Shown piece by piece: positions 1 through 8,518 of a DNA stretch of 64,000 nucleotides (position 1 is the first letter of the stretch; each line of letters opens with the position of its first letter). The stretch lies in the NCBI GenBank assembly GCA_029252195.1, contig JAQXBV010000013.1, positions 21,673-85,672 of the forward strand, written 5' to 3'. The notes beneath the pieces are model-generated. The model ran no database searches and was not told the origin of the DNA. It was given only the letters and a program-made list of their open reading frames with translations. A program made the translations under genes and the position numbers. The stretch is from Yoonia sp. (GTDB lineage: Bacteria > Pseudomonadota > Alphaproteobacteria > Rhodobacterales > Rhodobacteraceae).

Positions 1-135
1 AAACGCACCCGGCAGGCCAAAAATCACAACCTTTCGGCCCGTCAATTTCTCGCTCAGACTTAAGCTTTCGGGGCCAGATGCCCCCATTTGCAGCAGTGTC
101 GCATCAGGCAAAAGAGCCCCTGTCGTAATCGTCAT
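1..135 (-). CDS. Peroxiredoxin (Prx5/redoxin family), N-terminal 45 residues only
   Basis: The gene runs off the left edge of the window. The 45 visible residues begin MTITTGALLPDATL and end KVVIFGLPGAF, which is the start of a redoxin fold: the beta-strand VVIFGLPGAF directly precedes the TGTC-type peroxidatic cysteine motif in Prx5-type peroxiredoxins. That cysteine lies outside the window, so activity cannot be judged. Enzymes of this family reduce hydrogen peroxide and organic peroxides in the cytosol with thioredoxin or glutathione. It is divergent from the flavin reductase at 224, with about 90 bases between the two starts. Confidence 0.8.
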   Translation of the reverse strand, partial: MTITTGALLPDATLLQMGASGPESLSLSEKLTGRKVVIFGLPGAF

Positions 136-223
136 ATGAATTGTCCTCGTTTGGGAATTGCGTCCGGCGCATCCTCCCATATAGGGTCACGTCAAGTATA
201 GACCAGCGGTGAGGATTATTTAC

Positions 224-1438
224 ATGACACATATCGTCGTTATCGGGGCCGGACAGGCCGGATCGTCACTGGTCGCCAAGCTGCGGACCGAAGGTTTCGA
301 CGGTGAAATCACCCTTGTTGGCGCCGAACCTGTGCCGCCTTACCAACGCCCGCCGCTGTCGAAGGCTTATCTCTTGGGCGAGATGGCGGAAGAGCGGCTT
401 TATTTGCGTCCTGCGTCCTATTACGGCGAGCATAATATCAGCTTGCAGCTTGATACACGGGCGGTTGATGTCGATGCGCAGGCCAAGACCGTGACCCTTT
501 CAAACGGCGACACGCTCACCTACGATCACCTTGCCTTTACGACTGGCGCGCACCCGCGAACCCTGCCTGCCGCGATCGGCGGCATGCTCGACGGCGTGTT
601 TACCGTGCGCGATCTGAACGATGCCGACACCATGGCCCCGCAGTTTACGGCTGGCAAAAAGGTCCTGATTATCGGCGGCGGCTATATCGGGTTGGAAGCC
701 GCTGCTGTGGCGTCCAAACTTGGCCTAAAGGTCACCCTCGTTGAAATGGCAGACCGCATTTTGCAGCGCGTCGCGGCCCCGCAAACCTCTGACTATTTCC
801 GCGAACTTCACCGCGCACATGGCGTTGATATCCGCGAAGGCGTCGGGCTGGACCGCCTTCTTGGCGATGATCGCGTAACGGGAGCCAAGCTGACCGACGG
901 CAGCGAACTCGACATCGACTTTGCCATTGTTGGCGTCGGCATCCTGCCCGCGACAATTTTGGCCGAGGCGGCAGGTGTAGCCGTTGATACCGGTATCGTG
1001 ACCAACGCCTTCGGGCAGACAACAGACCCGCAAATCTGGGCCGCAGGCGATTGTGCGACGGCGATCTTCCACGGCAGGCAGATCAGGGTCGAAAGCGTGG
1101 GAAACGCCATTGATCAGGCCGAGATTGTTGCGCAAAATATGCTTGGCGCCAATATCCCCTACTCGCCCGCACCATGGTTCTGGTCAGATCAATACGATTG
1201 CAAACTGCAAATTGCAGGGCTGAACGTCGGCTACACGGACGTTTATGTCCGCAAGGGCGATGCAGCTGGCGTCCAGTCGCATTGGTATTACAAAGGCGAC
1301 GAATTGCTTGCGGTCGACGCTATGAACGACCCGCGCAATTACATGATTGGCAAGCGCTTGATCGAGGCAGGCAAAAGCCCCGCACCTGCGGTCATCATGG
1401 ACCCAGCAACCGACATGAAGGGCCTGTTGAAGGCGTGA
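224..1438 (+). CDS. FAD-dependent ferredoxin reductase-like oxidoreductase (rhodocoxin/putidaredoxin reductase family)
   Basis: 404 residues. An FAD-binding GAGQAGSS motif lies at 8-15, the family signature PPYQRPPLSKAYL at 38-50, an NAD(P)-binding GGGYIGLEAA at 151-160 and the second FAD motif WAAGD at 272-276, followed by a C-terminal Reductase_C-like domain from about 320. This layout is that of NADH:ferredoxin reductases which feed electrons through a [2Fe-2S] ferredoxin to P450s or dioxygenases. No ferredoxin or oxygenase lies next to it, so its partner is unknown. I chose the ATG at 224 because GAGGA sits 8 bases upstream; an in-frame GTG at 209 is possible. It overlaps rsmD by 4 bases (GTGA), so the two are probably co-translated. 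Confidence 0.88.
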   Translation: MTHIVVIGAGQAGSSLVAKLRTEGFDGEITLVGAEPVPPYQRPPLSKAYLLGEMAEERLYLRPASYYGEHNISLQLDTRAVDVDAQAKTVTLSNGDTLTYDHLAFTTGAHPRTLPAAIGGMLDGVFTVRDLNDADTMAPQFTAGKKVLIIGGGYIGLEAAAVASKLGLKVTLVEMADRILQRVAAPQTSDYFRELHRAHGVDIREGVGLDRLLGDDRVTGAKLTDGSELDIDFAIVGVGILPATILAEAAGVAVDTGIVTNAFGQTTDPQIWAAGDCATAIFHGRQIRVESVGNAIDQAEIVAQNMLGANIPYSPAPWFWSDQYDCKLQIAGLNVGYTDVYVRKGDAAGVQSHWYYKGDELLAVDAMNDPRNYMIGKRLIEAGKSPAPAVIMDPATDMKGLLKA

Positions 1439-1995
1439 GAATTATCGGCGGCACCCATCGCGGAACACTGATTGCGGATGTCGGTGCGGGAGACGCGGCG
1501 GCGCATCTGCGCCCGACCTCCGACCGCGTCCGCGAGAGCCTGTTTAACGTGCTGCAAGGCGGACGCTTTGGCGATCCGATCCGCGGGGCCAAAGTGCTTG
1601 ATCTCTTTGCAGGCACGGGTGCTTTGGGGCTGGAGGCGCTGTCGCGAGGGGCGGACCATGTCACGTTCATCGATAACGGAAAAGCCGCCCAAGCGCTTGT
1701 TCGCGAGAATATCAAGAAACTGAAACGACTGGCCGACACGACGCTGTTGACCGTCGACGCCACGCAAGCGCCAAAAACGGACAGCCCCGCAGACCTTATC
1801 TTTCTTGACCCGCCCTATGGGTTGCGCCTTGGGGCAAAGGCTCTCGCCGCCGCGAAATCTGGCGGCTGGATCGGACCAGAGACGCTTATCGTCTGGGAAG
1901 AAAACGCAGCCCAGATTGCGCCGCTGGGATTAAAAGTTCTGGACGCCCGCCGTTATGGGCAGACGTGGATGACCTTCATGAAAGCAAGCGCTTAG
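1435..1995 (+). CDS. rsmD: 16S rRNA (guanine(966)-N2)-methyltransferase RsmD
   Basis: 186 residues starting at a GTG inside the stop codon of the preceding gene. It shows the RsmD signature RPTSDRVRESLFN (26-38), a SAM-binding loop DLFAGTGALGLEAL (56-69) and the amino-methyltransferase motif IV LDPPY (124-128). The enzyme methylates G966 of 16S rRNA in the 30S subunit. Length matches the family. Its TAG stop shares bases with the TAA stop of map on the other strand (TTAG at 1992-1995), leaving no room for a terminator between the convergent genes. Confidence 0.93.
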   Translation: MRIIGGTHRGTLIADVGAGDAAAHLRPTSDRVRESLFNVLQGGRFGDPIRGAKVLDLFAGTGALGLEALSRGADHVTFIDNGKAAQALVRENIKKLKRLADTTLLTVDATQAPKTDSPADLIFLDPPYGLRLGAKALAAAKSGGWIGPETLIVWEENAAQIAPLGLKVLDARRYGQTWMTFMKASA

Positions 1996-2801
1996 ACGTA
2001 GGTCGGGCGGAACTTGCCCGATGGGGACAGCGTGAAAATCTCGCAACTGTCCGCAGTGATCCCGATCGAATGCTCAAACTGCGCCGAGAGCGATTTGTCG
2101 CGGGTCACAGCCGTCCAGTCATCGGCCAAAACCTTGGTCTCGGGGCGGCCTATATTGATCATCGGCTCGATGGTGAAAATCATACCCTCTTCCAGCATCG
2201 GCCCCGATCCCGCGCGCCCGTAGTGCAACACATTTGGCGGCGCGTGGAATACACGACCCAAGCCATGGCCGCAGAAATCGCGCACAACAGACATGCGGTG
2301 GCTCTCGGCGTAAACCTGAATGGCATGGCCAATATCGCCAAATGTGTTGCCCGGTTTCGCGACCTCGATCCCCTTCATGAGGGCGTCATGGGTGATCTGG
2401 ATCAGGCGCTCCGCCTTACGGTTCGGCTTGCCCGCGACATACATGCGCGAGGTGTCCCCGAACCAGCCATCGACGATGACAGTGACGTCAATATTCAAAA
2501 TATCGCCATCTTTCAGGATCTTATCGCCTGGAATGCCGTGACACACCACATGATTGACCGAAATACAGCTCGCGTGCTGATAGCCCTTATAGCCAATCGT
2601 CGCAGAAATCGCACCGGCATCTTCGACCCAAGTTGTGATCAAACGATCCAACTCGGCCGTTGTCTGCCCAGGGAAAACATGAACCGCGATATCGTCAAGA
2701 ATTTGCGCCGCCAAACGGCCCGCACCATGCATGCCCACATATTCGGCAACATCATAAATACGGATCCCATCCTTGGTCAAACGGCCCTTTTGCGTGTTCA
2801 C
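1992..2801 (-). CDS. map: Methionine aminopeptidase, type I
   Basis: 269 residues from a GTG start preceded by AGAGGAAA; an upstream in-frame ATG at 2864 would add 21 atypical residues. All five metal ligands of the pita-bread fold are present: D105 and D116 (NIDVT, FGDTS), H179 (GHGLG), E212 (TIEPM) and E243 (FEHSIG), with the substrate histidine in VVCHG. It removes the initiator methionine from nascent cytosolic proteins. sfsA lies upstream on the same strand about 100 bases away. Confidence 0.95.
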   Translation of the reverse strand: MNTQKGRLTKDGIRIYDVAEYVGMHGAGRLAAQILDDIAVHVFPGQTTAELDRLITTWVEDAGAISATIGYKGYQHASCISVNHVVCHGIPGDKILKDGDILNIDVTVIVDGWFGDTSRMYVAGKPNRKAERLIQITHDALMKGIEVAKPGNTFGDIGHAIQVYAESHRMSVVRDFCGHGLGRVFHAPPNVLHYGRAGSGPMLEEGMIFTIEPMINIGRPETKVLADDWTAVTRDKSLSAQFEHSIGITADSCEIFTLSPSGKFRPTYV

Positions 2802-2899
2802 AATCAATTTCCTCTTATGGTTGCCCGCGACATATGCCAAAACAGCCTCAAAAACCAGATGCAACCGCTTGGTTTTTTGCGCGCCTAGCTAGGCCCGAC

Positions 2900-3604
2900 T
2901 TAGGCCTCCAGAAATGGTAACGCCCGCCGGAGGGTCACACCACCCGGATCAATTGCGCAATCAAACACCAGCACCTGCACGCCAGTCTTGCGGGCAGCGT
3001 CAAACGCATGACTATAGGAGGCGTCGATGTCCGCGGCCAGCTTAAGTGCCGCGCAATCGGTCCGTTGCACCAAGTATAACATCACAGCGCGGTGCCCTTC
3101 GCGCACCATTTGCGACAAGGCGTCAAGGTGTTTTGCCCCACGCGCCGTTACGCTATCGGGGAACTCCGCAAGGCCTGCCTTACGCATCAAGGTCACGCTT
3201 TTGACCTCCACATAAGTATCCGCCCCCTGCCCGCTCAGCAGAAAATCAATGCGGCTGTTGTCTGCGTATTTCACCTCTGGGCGCACCAGATCATAGGGCG
3301 GTAAGCCCGCGACCGTGTACTCCGTCAGCGCCGCTTTCAGCGCCTTGTTCGGCACCGAGGTATCAATTCCCGTAAAATGGCCGTTTTCATGATCGACCAA
3401 CCGCCAGCCGTATTTCAGCTTTTTCTTCGGGTCCTCATTCGGCTCCAGCCAGATTTTCATTCCCGCATCCGCCAAGCCCATCATCGCGCCGGGGTTCGGG
3501 CAGTGGGCCACGACCTCGCGCCCGTCAGGCAAGGTCACATCCGCCAAAAACCGCTTGTAACGGCGGATCAATCGGGCTGGGATAAGGGGTGTGGCAAATT
3601 CCAT
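2900..3604 (-). CDS. sfsA: SfsA family DNA/RNA nuclease-like protein (sugar fermentation stimulation protein)
   Basis: 234 residues, the usual SfsA length. Recognisable family stretches are ARLIRRYKRFLADV near the N terminus, VAHCPNPGAMMGL (about 33-45), RIDFLLSG and YVEVKSVTL (restriction-enzyme-like E-x-K core), and AVMLYLVQR towards the C terminus. SfsA was first described as a DNA-binding factor affecting maltose metabolism in E. coli; the fold predicts nucleic-acid binding and possibly nuclease activity. Its cellular role in this organism is not evident. It is divergent from the CinA-like gene, with 41 bases between the two starts. Confidence 0.9.
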   Translation of the reverse strand: MEFATPLIPARLIRRYKRFLADVTLPDGREVVAHCPNPGAMMGLADAGMKIWLEPNEDPKKKLKYGWRLVDHENGHFTGIDTSVPNKALKAALTEYTVAGLPPYDLVRPEVKYADNSRIDFLLSGQGADTYVEVKSVTLMRKAGLAEFPDSVTARGAKHLDALSQMVREGHRAVMLYLVQRTDCAALKLAADIDASYSHAFDAARKTGVQVLVFDCAIDPGGVTLRRALPFLEA

Positions 3605-3645
3605 ATCCCGACCTATAACAAAGCAAACCCAAGAGGAGAACCGCC

Positions 3646-4368
3646 ATGAGTAACCCCACCGCAGCGATGCTTGTCATCGGCGACGAAATCCTCTCGGGGC
3701 GCACGCGTGACGCCAATATGTATCACCTTGCAAGTCAATTAACCGCCATCGGCATCGACCTCAAAGAGGTGCGTGTTGTCTCCGATGACGGCCCTGCAAT
3801 CGTGGCGGCGGTCAAAGCGCTAAGCGCAGCCTATACGCATGTCTTTACCAGCGGCGGCATCGGCCCGACGCATGACGACATTACAGCCGATTGCATCGCG
3901 GAGGCTTTCGGTAAGTCGATCGACGTGCGCGCAGATGCAGCGGCCCTGCTTGGGGCCTATTACGCGAGCACCGGCAAGGAATTCAACACCGCCCGCCATC
4001 GTATGGCGCGTATCCCTGCGGACGCCACCCTGATCGACAACCCCGTCAGTGTCGCCCCCGGCTTCACGCTTGAAAACGTGCATGTTATGGCCGGCGTGCC
4101 TTCGGTTTTCACGGCGATGGTTGCGACCGTTTTGCCGACCCTGACAGGCGGCGCACCGCTTTTGTCGCAGTCCTTGCGCGTTGTGCGTGGTGAGGGCGAC
4201 ATCGCAGGGCCTTTGGGTGAATTTGCGGCCCGCCACCCGAGCCTTTCTGTCGGTTCATATCCGTTCCAAGACAACGGCATCTACGGCGCGAACCTTGTTG
4301 TGCGCGGCCAAGATGCGGGCGTGCTCGACGCGGCCATGGCCGAACTGGCAGGGATTTTTACGGGATGA
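3646..4368 (+). CDS. CinA-like competence/damage-inducible protein, MoaB/MogA domain only
   Basis: 240 residues. The N-terminal MoCF (molybdopterin-binding) domain is clear: VIGDEILSGRTRD (11-23), FTSGGIGPTHDD (about 67-78) and a VSVAPGF loop. It lacks the C-terminal nicotinamide-mononucleotide deamidase domain of full CinA, so it belongs to the short COG1058 form common in alphaproteobacteria. The biochemical role of this short form is uncertain. A strong AGAGGAGAACCGCC precedes the ATG. Its stop overlaps the next start (ATGA), beginning a five-gene plus-strand run to 6583. Confidence 0.85.
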   Translation: MSNPTAAMLVIGDEILSGRTRDANMYHLASQLTAIGIDLKEVRVVSDDGPAIVAAVKALSAAYTHVFTSGGIGPTHDDITADCIAEAFGKSIDVRADAAALLGAYYASTGKEFNTARHRMARIPADATLIDNPVSVAPGFTLENVHVMAGVPSVFTAMVATVLPTLTGGAPLLSQSLRVVRGEGDIAGPLGEFAARHPSLSVGSYPFQDNGIYGANLVVRGQDAGVLDAAMAELAGIFTG

Positions 4369-5090
4369 CGCTTCCGACAGCACAGACGCTCTACGATGTG
4401 ATCGACACCACATGGCCAGCCGCCGCCAAGATCCCATGCGGCCCCTTCACCCTGCGGAGCGGCCTTGCTGGCGGAAGTCGTGTCAGTGCCGCAACGGCGA
4501 CGGGCACAGCCACCGACGAAGACATCGGTGCCGCCGCGAGGGCGATGCAAGCAATGAAGCAACCCGCGCTGTTTATGATCCGCGAAACGGACACCGATCT
4601 CGACGAGGAGCTCGATAAGCTCGGCTATGTGGTCAAAGATCCCGTGACTCTCTTTGCGGCGCCAATCGACGCAATGACAACAACGCGGCCTCCCCATAAG
4701 TCCGTCTTTACCGCATGGCCCCCGCTTGCCGCGCAAACGGAAATCTGGGAGCAGGGCGGGATCGGGGCGGGGCGGCTGGCCGTCATGGAGCGCGCACCTA
4801 TGCCCAAAACCACGTTGCTGGGTCGGGTGAATGATCGGCCTGCGGGCACCACTTACGTCGGCATGTCGCATGGCTGCGCGATGATCCACGCGCTCGAAGT
4901 GGGCGGCGCCTTCCGCAGACAGGGTCTTGCCGCACATATGACCCGCGCCGCCGCCTTTTGGGCGGCCGTCAATGGCGCAGCGTTCCTCACGCTTGTCACC
5001 ACCCGAGCTAATGTCGGCGCAAATGCGCTCTACACTTCCCTCGGGATGTCGGTTGTGGGACACTACCATTACCGTATCAAGCCGGAGTAA
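4365..5090 (+). CDS. GNAT family N-acetyltransferase
   Basis: 241 residues. The C-terminal half carries the acetyl-CoA site: a beta-strand ALEVGGAFRRQGLAAHMT with the R-R-Q-G-L-A pyrophosphate loop near residue 180 and a following helix, then NALYTSLGM, typical of GNAT motif B. The N-terminal 110 residues are not recognisable to me and may hold the substrate-binding part. The substrate is unknown. Translationally coupled to the CinA-like gene by a 4-base overlap and 6 bases from the next gene. Confidence 0.82.
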   Translation: MTLPTAQTLYDVIDTTWPAAAKIPCGPFTLRSGLAGGSRVSAATATGTATDEDIGAAARAMQAMKQPALFMIRETDTDLDEELDKLGYVVKDPVTLFAAPIDAMTTTRPPHKSVFTAWPPLAAQTEIWEQGGIGAGRLAVMERAPMPKTTLLGRVNDRPAGTTYVGMSHGCAMIHALEVGGAFRRQGLAAHMTRAAAFWAAVNGAAFLTLVTTRANVGANALYTSLGMSVVGHYHYRIKPE

Positions 5091-5096
5091 GCCCCC

Positions 5097-5663
5097 GTGA
5101 CCGATAAACCTACTGCCCTGGACTTGTCCGCGGCCGACCCTTTGCCTGCGGCGAACCAGAAATATTTTGACATCTGCCAAGACAAACTCGGCATGATCCC
5201 TAACGTCTTGCGGGCCTATGCGTTTGATGTCGAAAAGCTCGATACGTTTTCAGCGCTGTATAATAACATCATGCTGGCGGAGTCGGGCCTATCAAAGCTA
5301 GAACGCGAAATGATCGCCGTGACGGTGTCATCGATCAACAAATGCTACTACTGCCTGACGGCCCATGGCGCGGCGGTACGGCAGCTCTCAGGTGATCCGA
5401 AACTGGGCGAGATGTTGGTGATGAACTGGCGCGTCGCGCCCTTGGATGCGCGTCAGACCGCAATGTTGGGCTTTGCGGAGAAGATGACAATCGCAAGTGC
5501 GACCATCACCGAAGTTGATCGCGACGCCCTGCGCTGCGTCGGATTTTCGGAACGCGACATCTGGGATATTGCGGCCACCGCGAGCTTCTACAATATGACA
5601 AATCGCATGGCATCCGCGACAGACATGCGGCCCAATGACGAATACCATAGTCAGGCGCGATGA
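5097..5663 (+). CDS. Peroxidase-related (AhpD/CMD-fold) enzyme
   Basis: 188 residues from a GTG start. The alkylhydroperoxidase core motif is present: EREMIAVTVSSINKCYYC followed by LTAHG, with the CxxC pair and the downstream histidine needed for disulfide relay in AhpD. The N-terminal region with KLGMIPNVLRAYA matches the uncharacterised peroxidase-related subfamily of the CMD fold. A role in peroxide or oxidant removal is likely from the family, but no substrate is known. Overlaps the next gene by 4 bases. Confidence 0.87.
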   Translation: MTDKPTALDLSAADPLPAANQKYFDICQDKLGMIPNVLRAYAFDVEKLDTFSALYNNIMLAESGLSKLEREMIAVTVSSINKCYYCLTAHGAAVRQLSGDPKLGEMLVMNWRVAPLDARQTAMLGFAEKMTIASATITEVDRDALRCVGFSERDIWDIAATASFYNMTNRMASATDMRPNDEYHSQAR

Positions 5664-6583
5664 GGGCCGCGATTGGTCTCTGGCTTCTGGTGGCATCGGG
5701 CGCGCAAGCCCAAGGCCTAAGCTTTCCCAGCAATGCGACACTGGTGCGTGAAACATCCGAGTCTTTCGACAGCTACGCCATGCCGGTTGGCCCTTGGCAT
5801 GACGGCACTATGGCCACTGAAACCGTTGAAGGCGCATTATCGCAGCAGGCCTGGCGCATTGCCGCAACCGGATTGACCTCGCTGCAATTGATCCCCCCGT
5901 TGCGCGACCAATTGCGCAACGACGGCTTTACCATCGTCTACGAATGTCAGGATCAGGCCTGCGGCGGGTTCGATTTCCGCTTTGCAACACAGGTTATGTC
6001 GCCCCCCGATATGCAGGTCAATTTGGGGGACTTCCGCTATCTCGCCGCGCGGCGGGAGACCGACGAAGGGCCCGAGCTTCTTTCTGTGATCGCAAGCCGC
6101 TCGGCGAATGCCGGTTTTGTGCAAGTCACCCGCGTTGGCGCCAAAAAGGCAGACGCGGTGCAGACGGATGCACCCGCAATGCGCGCGCCTGCGCAGGGGG
6201 CAACGGCTCATGATTTCGGGCAGTCCCTTCTGGCAACGGGCCATGCGGTCCTTGAAGGGCTCGCGTTTGAGACTGGCTCTGCGCAACTTGCTGCCGGTGA
6301 TTATGAGGTGCTTCAGACACTGGCCGATTTCCTTGCCGCAATGCCCGATCTGGTCGTGGCGTTGGTCGGACATACGGATTCGTCAGGGTCACTCGACGGC
6401 AATATCGCGCTGTCAAAGCGGCGCGCTGGCTCTGTTTTGGAACGGCTCGTGTCCGACTATGGCGTGCCACGTCGCCAGTTGGACGCACAAGGGATGGGAT
6501 ACCTCGCGCCGCTTGCGACCAACTTGACCGAGGAGGGGCGCCAAGCAAACCGGCGGGTCGAAGTCATTATCACGTCGAACTAA
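5660..6583 (+). CDS. OmpA-domain envelope protein, secreted
   Basis: 307 residues. A signal peptide (MRAAIGLWLLVASGAQAQ) is followed by about 160 residues of unknown structure containing a CQDQACGG cysteine pair, and then a C-terminal OmpA/MotB peptidoglycan-binding domain from about 195: LAFETGSAQL, VGHTDSSGS and the peptidoglycan-contacting NIALSKRRA, ending ANRRVEVII. It probably anchors to the cell wall in the periplasm. It is the last gene of the run from 3646 and its stop overlaps that of the diguanylate cyclase on the other strand (CTAA, 6580-6583). Confidence 0.9.
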   Translation: MRAAIGLWLLVASGAQAQGLSFPSNATLVRETSESFDSYAMPVGPWHDGTMATETVEGALSQQAWRIAATGLTSLQLIPPLRDQLRNDGFTIVYECQDQACGGFDFRFATQVMSPPDMQVNLGDFRYLAARRETDEGPELLSVIASRSANAGFVQVTRVGAKKADAVQTDAPAMRAPAQGATAHDFGQSLLATGHAVLEGLAFETGSAQLAAGDYEVLQTLADFLAAMPDLVVALVGHTDSSGSLDGNIALSKRRAGSVLERLVSDYGVPRRQLDAQGMGYLAPLATNLTEEGRQANRRVEVIITSN

Positions 6584-7356
6584 GCCGCCTCTTCTTGGTT
6601 TTCGGCGCGGTAATTGAAAGCGTTCGAGCTTTTCGTTTCATGCGTCCAGAACACAATGCGGGCCCGTCCTGCATCTTTCGCTGCATAAAGGGCGTCATCT
6701 GCGCGGATCAAATGCGCATCAAGCGACACCTTTGGGTCAATCGTCACAGCCCCCATCGACAACGTAATCGTCAAATGCGCGTTTTGATCGTTCGCTCGGT
6801 ACGGGATCGGCTGGCCGATCCGCGCTGCAATAACGCGCGCCTGCTCAATCGTGGCGTTCGCCAGCAACACAGCGAACTCCTCCCCACCGATGCGCCCTGC
6901 CACGTCTTGCTTACGCAGGTTCCACTTCAAACGATAGGCAATTTCGGTCAAGCAAACATCGCCGACTGCATGGCCGTAAACGTCGTTCACCTTCTTGAAA
7001 TGATCCGCATCAAACAGGATCAAAACACCGCGCGCGGATTCATCCAACCGCAACTGCGCGAGCTCCAGAAATGTGCGCCGGTTGTTTAATCCCGTAAGGC
7101 CGTCCTTACGCGAAAGCAGCGAAAGGTGCTTTTGAAACCGAATCTGATAGCGGGTGACAAATGTTACAAAGACGACAAAAGGCCCCCCGACAAAGATCGC
7201 GTGCAGGGCATAGTGCATCAAAGACCGGTCCAAACGGCCGTCAATCATATAGGCAAACCCAAGATTTGCGAGCCAGATCAGCCCGATCCATAGAATGATG
7301 TGGATCACCACAATCGGGGTGCTGGTCGGCGCCAAAATTCGGAACAGTTTGTTCAT
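6580..7356 (-). CDS. Membrane diguanylate cyclase (GGDEF domain)
   Basis: 258 residues. Two membrane helices (about 14-37 and 48-69) are followed directly by a GGDEF domain with the active-site GGEEF at 157-161 and an intact product-inhibition I-site RKQD at 148-151. It should make cyclic di-GMP from two GTP and be feedback-inhibited. There is no separate sensor domain, so the membrane part is presumably the input. AAGAAGGAATACGC precedes the ATG. No operon partner is apparent: the genes on both sides end towards it or far from it. Confidence 0.92.
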   Translation of the reverse strand: MNKLFRILAPTSTPIVVIHIILWIGLIWLANLGFAYMIDGRLDRSLMHYALHAIFVGGPFVVFVTFVTRYQIRFQKHLSLLSRKDGLTGLNNRRTFLELAQLRLDESARGVLILFDADHFKKVNDVYGHAVGDVCLTEIAYRLKWNLRKQDVAGRIGGEEFAVLLANATIEQARVIAARIGQPIPYRANDQNAHLTITLSMGAVTIDPKVSLDAHLIRADDALYAAKDAGRARIVFWTHETKSSNAFNYRAENQEEAA

Positions 7357-7412
7357 GCGTATTCCTTCTTACCCAACGTTAAGGCAGAAGTATTGATGCC
7401 GATTTAATAGTG

Positions 7413-7445
7413 ACAAAAAAAGAAGCGCGGCCACGAGGGCCGCGC
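7413..7445 (-). terminator. Intrinsic terminator after the LysR gene
   Basis: Read on the minus strand, an 8-bp stem GCGCGGCC / GGCCGCGC (7425-7445, loop of 5) is followed by TTCTTTTTTT. This is a textbook Rho-independent terminator 40 bases past the stop at 7484. Confidence 0.85.
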
Positions 7446-7483
7446 AAGTCAGGCGGAAAATAACCGTTGAGAACTGTCGTCTG

Positions 7484-8376
7484 CTACCAGATATCCGGGC
7501 CTTTATCGGCCAAGGTATGCACGAGAAAATCAATGAAGGCGCGGACCTTTGGTTGCGTAAACCGACCCGGTGGGTAGACCGCATATATGCCCTGCGTCTC
7601 AACGGGTAGATCAGGGATCGCCTCTTCGACAAGGCCTTTTGCCATCGCATCCGCGTAGAGGAAGCTCGGCAGATAGGCGATGCCCAGTCCACCGACACAG
7701 GCATTCAGCAAGGATTGACCGTCGTTAACCGTCAGCCAGCCAGCCGTGCGCACCTGACGCTTTTCGCCAGAAGGCGCGGTCAGCTTCCACACAGCAGAGT
7801 TCGCTTGGTTTGAATAATGCAGCAGTTTGTGATTGTTCAAATCGTCAATTTTTTCGGGCCGGCCATGCTTTTCAAAATAACCTGGGCTCGCGATCATGCG
7901 CTTGGTCGTCTCGGTCAGCTTGCGGGCCTTGAGCGTGCTGTCTTCCAGCTCTCCGATGCGCACGGCCATATCAAAGCCTTCGGAAATCAGTTCAACATAG
8001 CGGTTATTCAGAACCATGTTCACCATAATGTCGGGGAACTCCGTGAGAAAGTCGCCTAAGACCGGCGACAAATGGTTAACCCCAAAGTCCGTCGCAACCG
8101 AGATACGCAGAAGGCCAGAGGGCGCGGATTGCATCGAGGTAACAAGCGCGTCTGCTTCACCTGCGTCATTCAAGACGCGGCGCGCACGGTCATAATAAGC
8201 GAGGCCAATTTCAGTCGGACTGACACGGCGCGTCGTCCGGTTCAAAAGACGGGCTTCAAGCGAGGAAACGTGCTTGGAGACAGCGGATTTTGAAATCCCC
8301 ATCTTTTGGCCGCATCTGTAAATCCACCTTGGTCCACAACTGTGGCAAAGGCTTCCATTTCGGTCAGGCGATCCAT
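7484..8376 (-). pseudogene. LysR-family transcriptional regulator, frameshifted in the DNA-binding domain
   Basis: The intact reading would give about 297 residues. It starts at the ATG at 8376 (AGGAG, 5 bases upstream) with MDRLTEMEAFATVVDQGGFT, a normal LysR N terminus, but at an AAAA run (8304-8307, minus strand) the frame breaks; the rest of the helix-turn-helix, MGISKSAVSKHVSSLEA, continues in another frame. One extra A would restore it. A second lesion follows: the highly conserved wing normally reads EARLGARL-NRTTRR, here EARLLNRTTRR, as if 12 bases were lost between CGTCTT repeats near 8244-8256. The substrate-binding domain downstream looks intact. Either this regulator is decaying or the assembly has an error here. 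Targets are unknown. Confidence 0.8.
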
Positions 8377-8518
8377 ACTCGCTCCTGTTACTACTCAAAT
8401 TCGTTGAAGCAGTCTTGCCTCTCAAATCCGGCAGGAATGGGACCATGCCGCGACAATACAAGGGATTTGTAGGAAACTGTCCGCAGCAGGGAAACACGCA
8501 TGTCCCTTATTTTACTGA

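Noticed and set aside
5097..5663. Possible phenotype as AhpD with a neighbouring AhpC
   Set aside because: The peroxiredoxin at the left edge is distant, on the other strand and of Prx5 type, so no ahpCD operon is supported.
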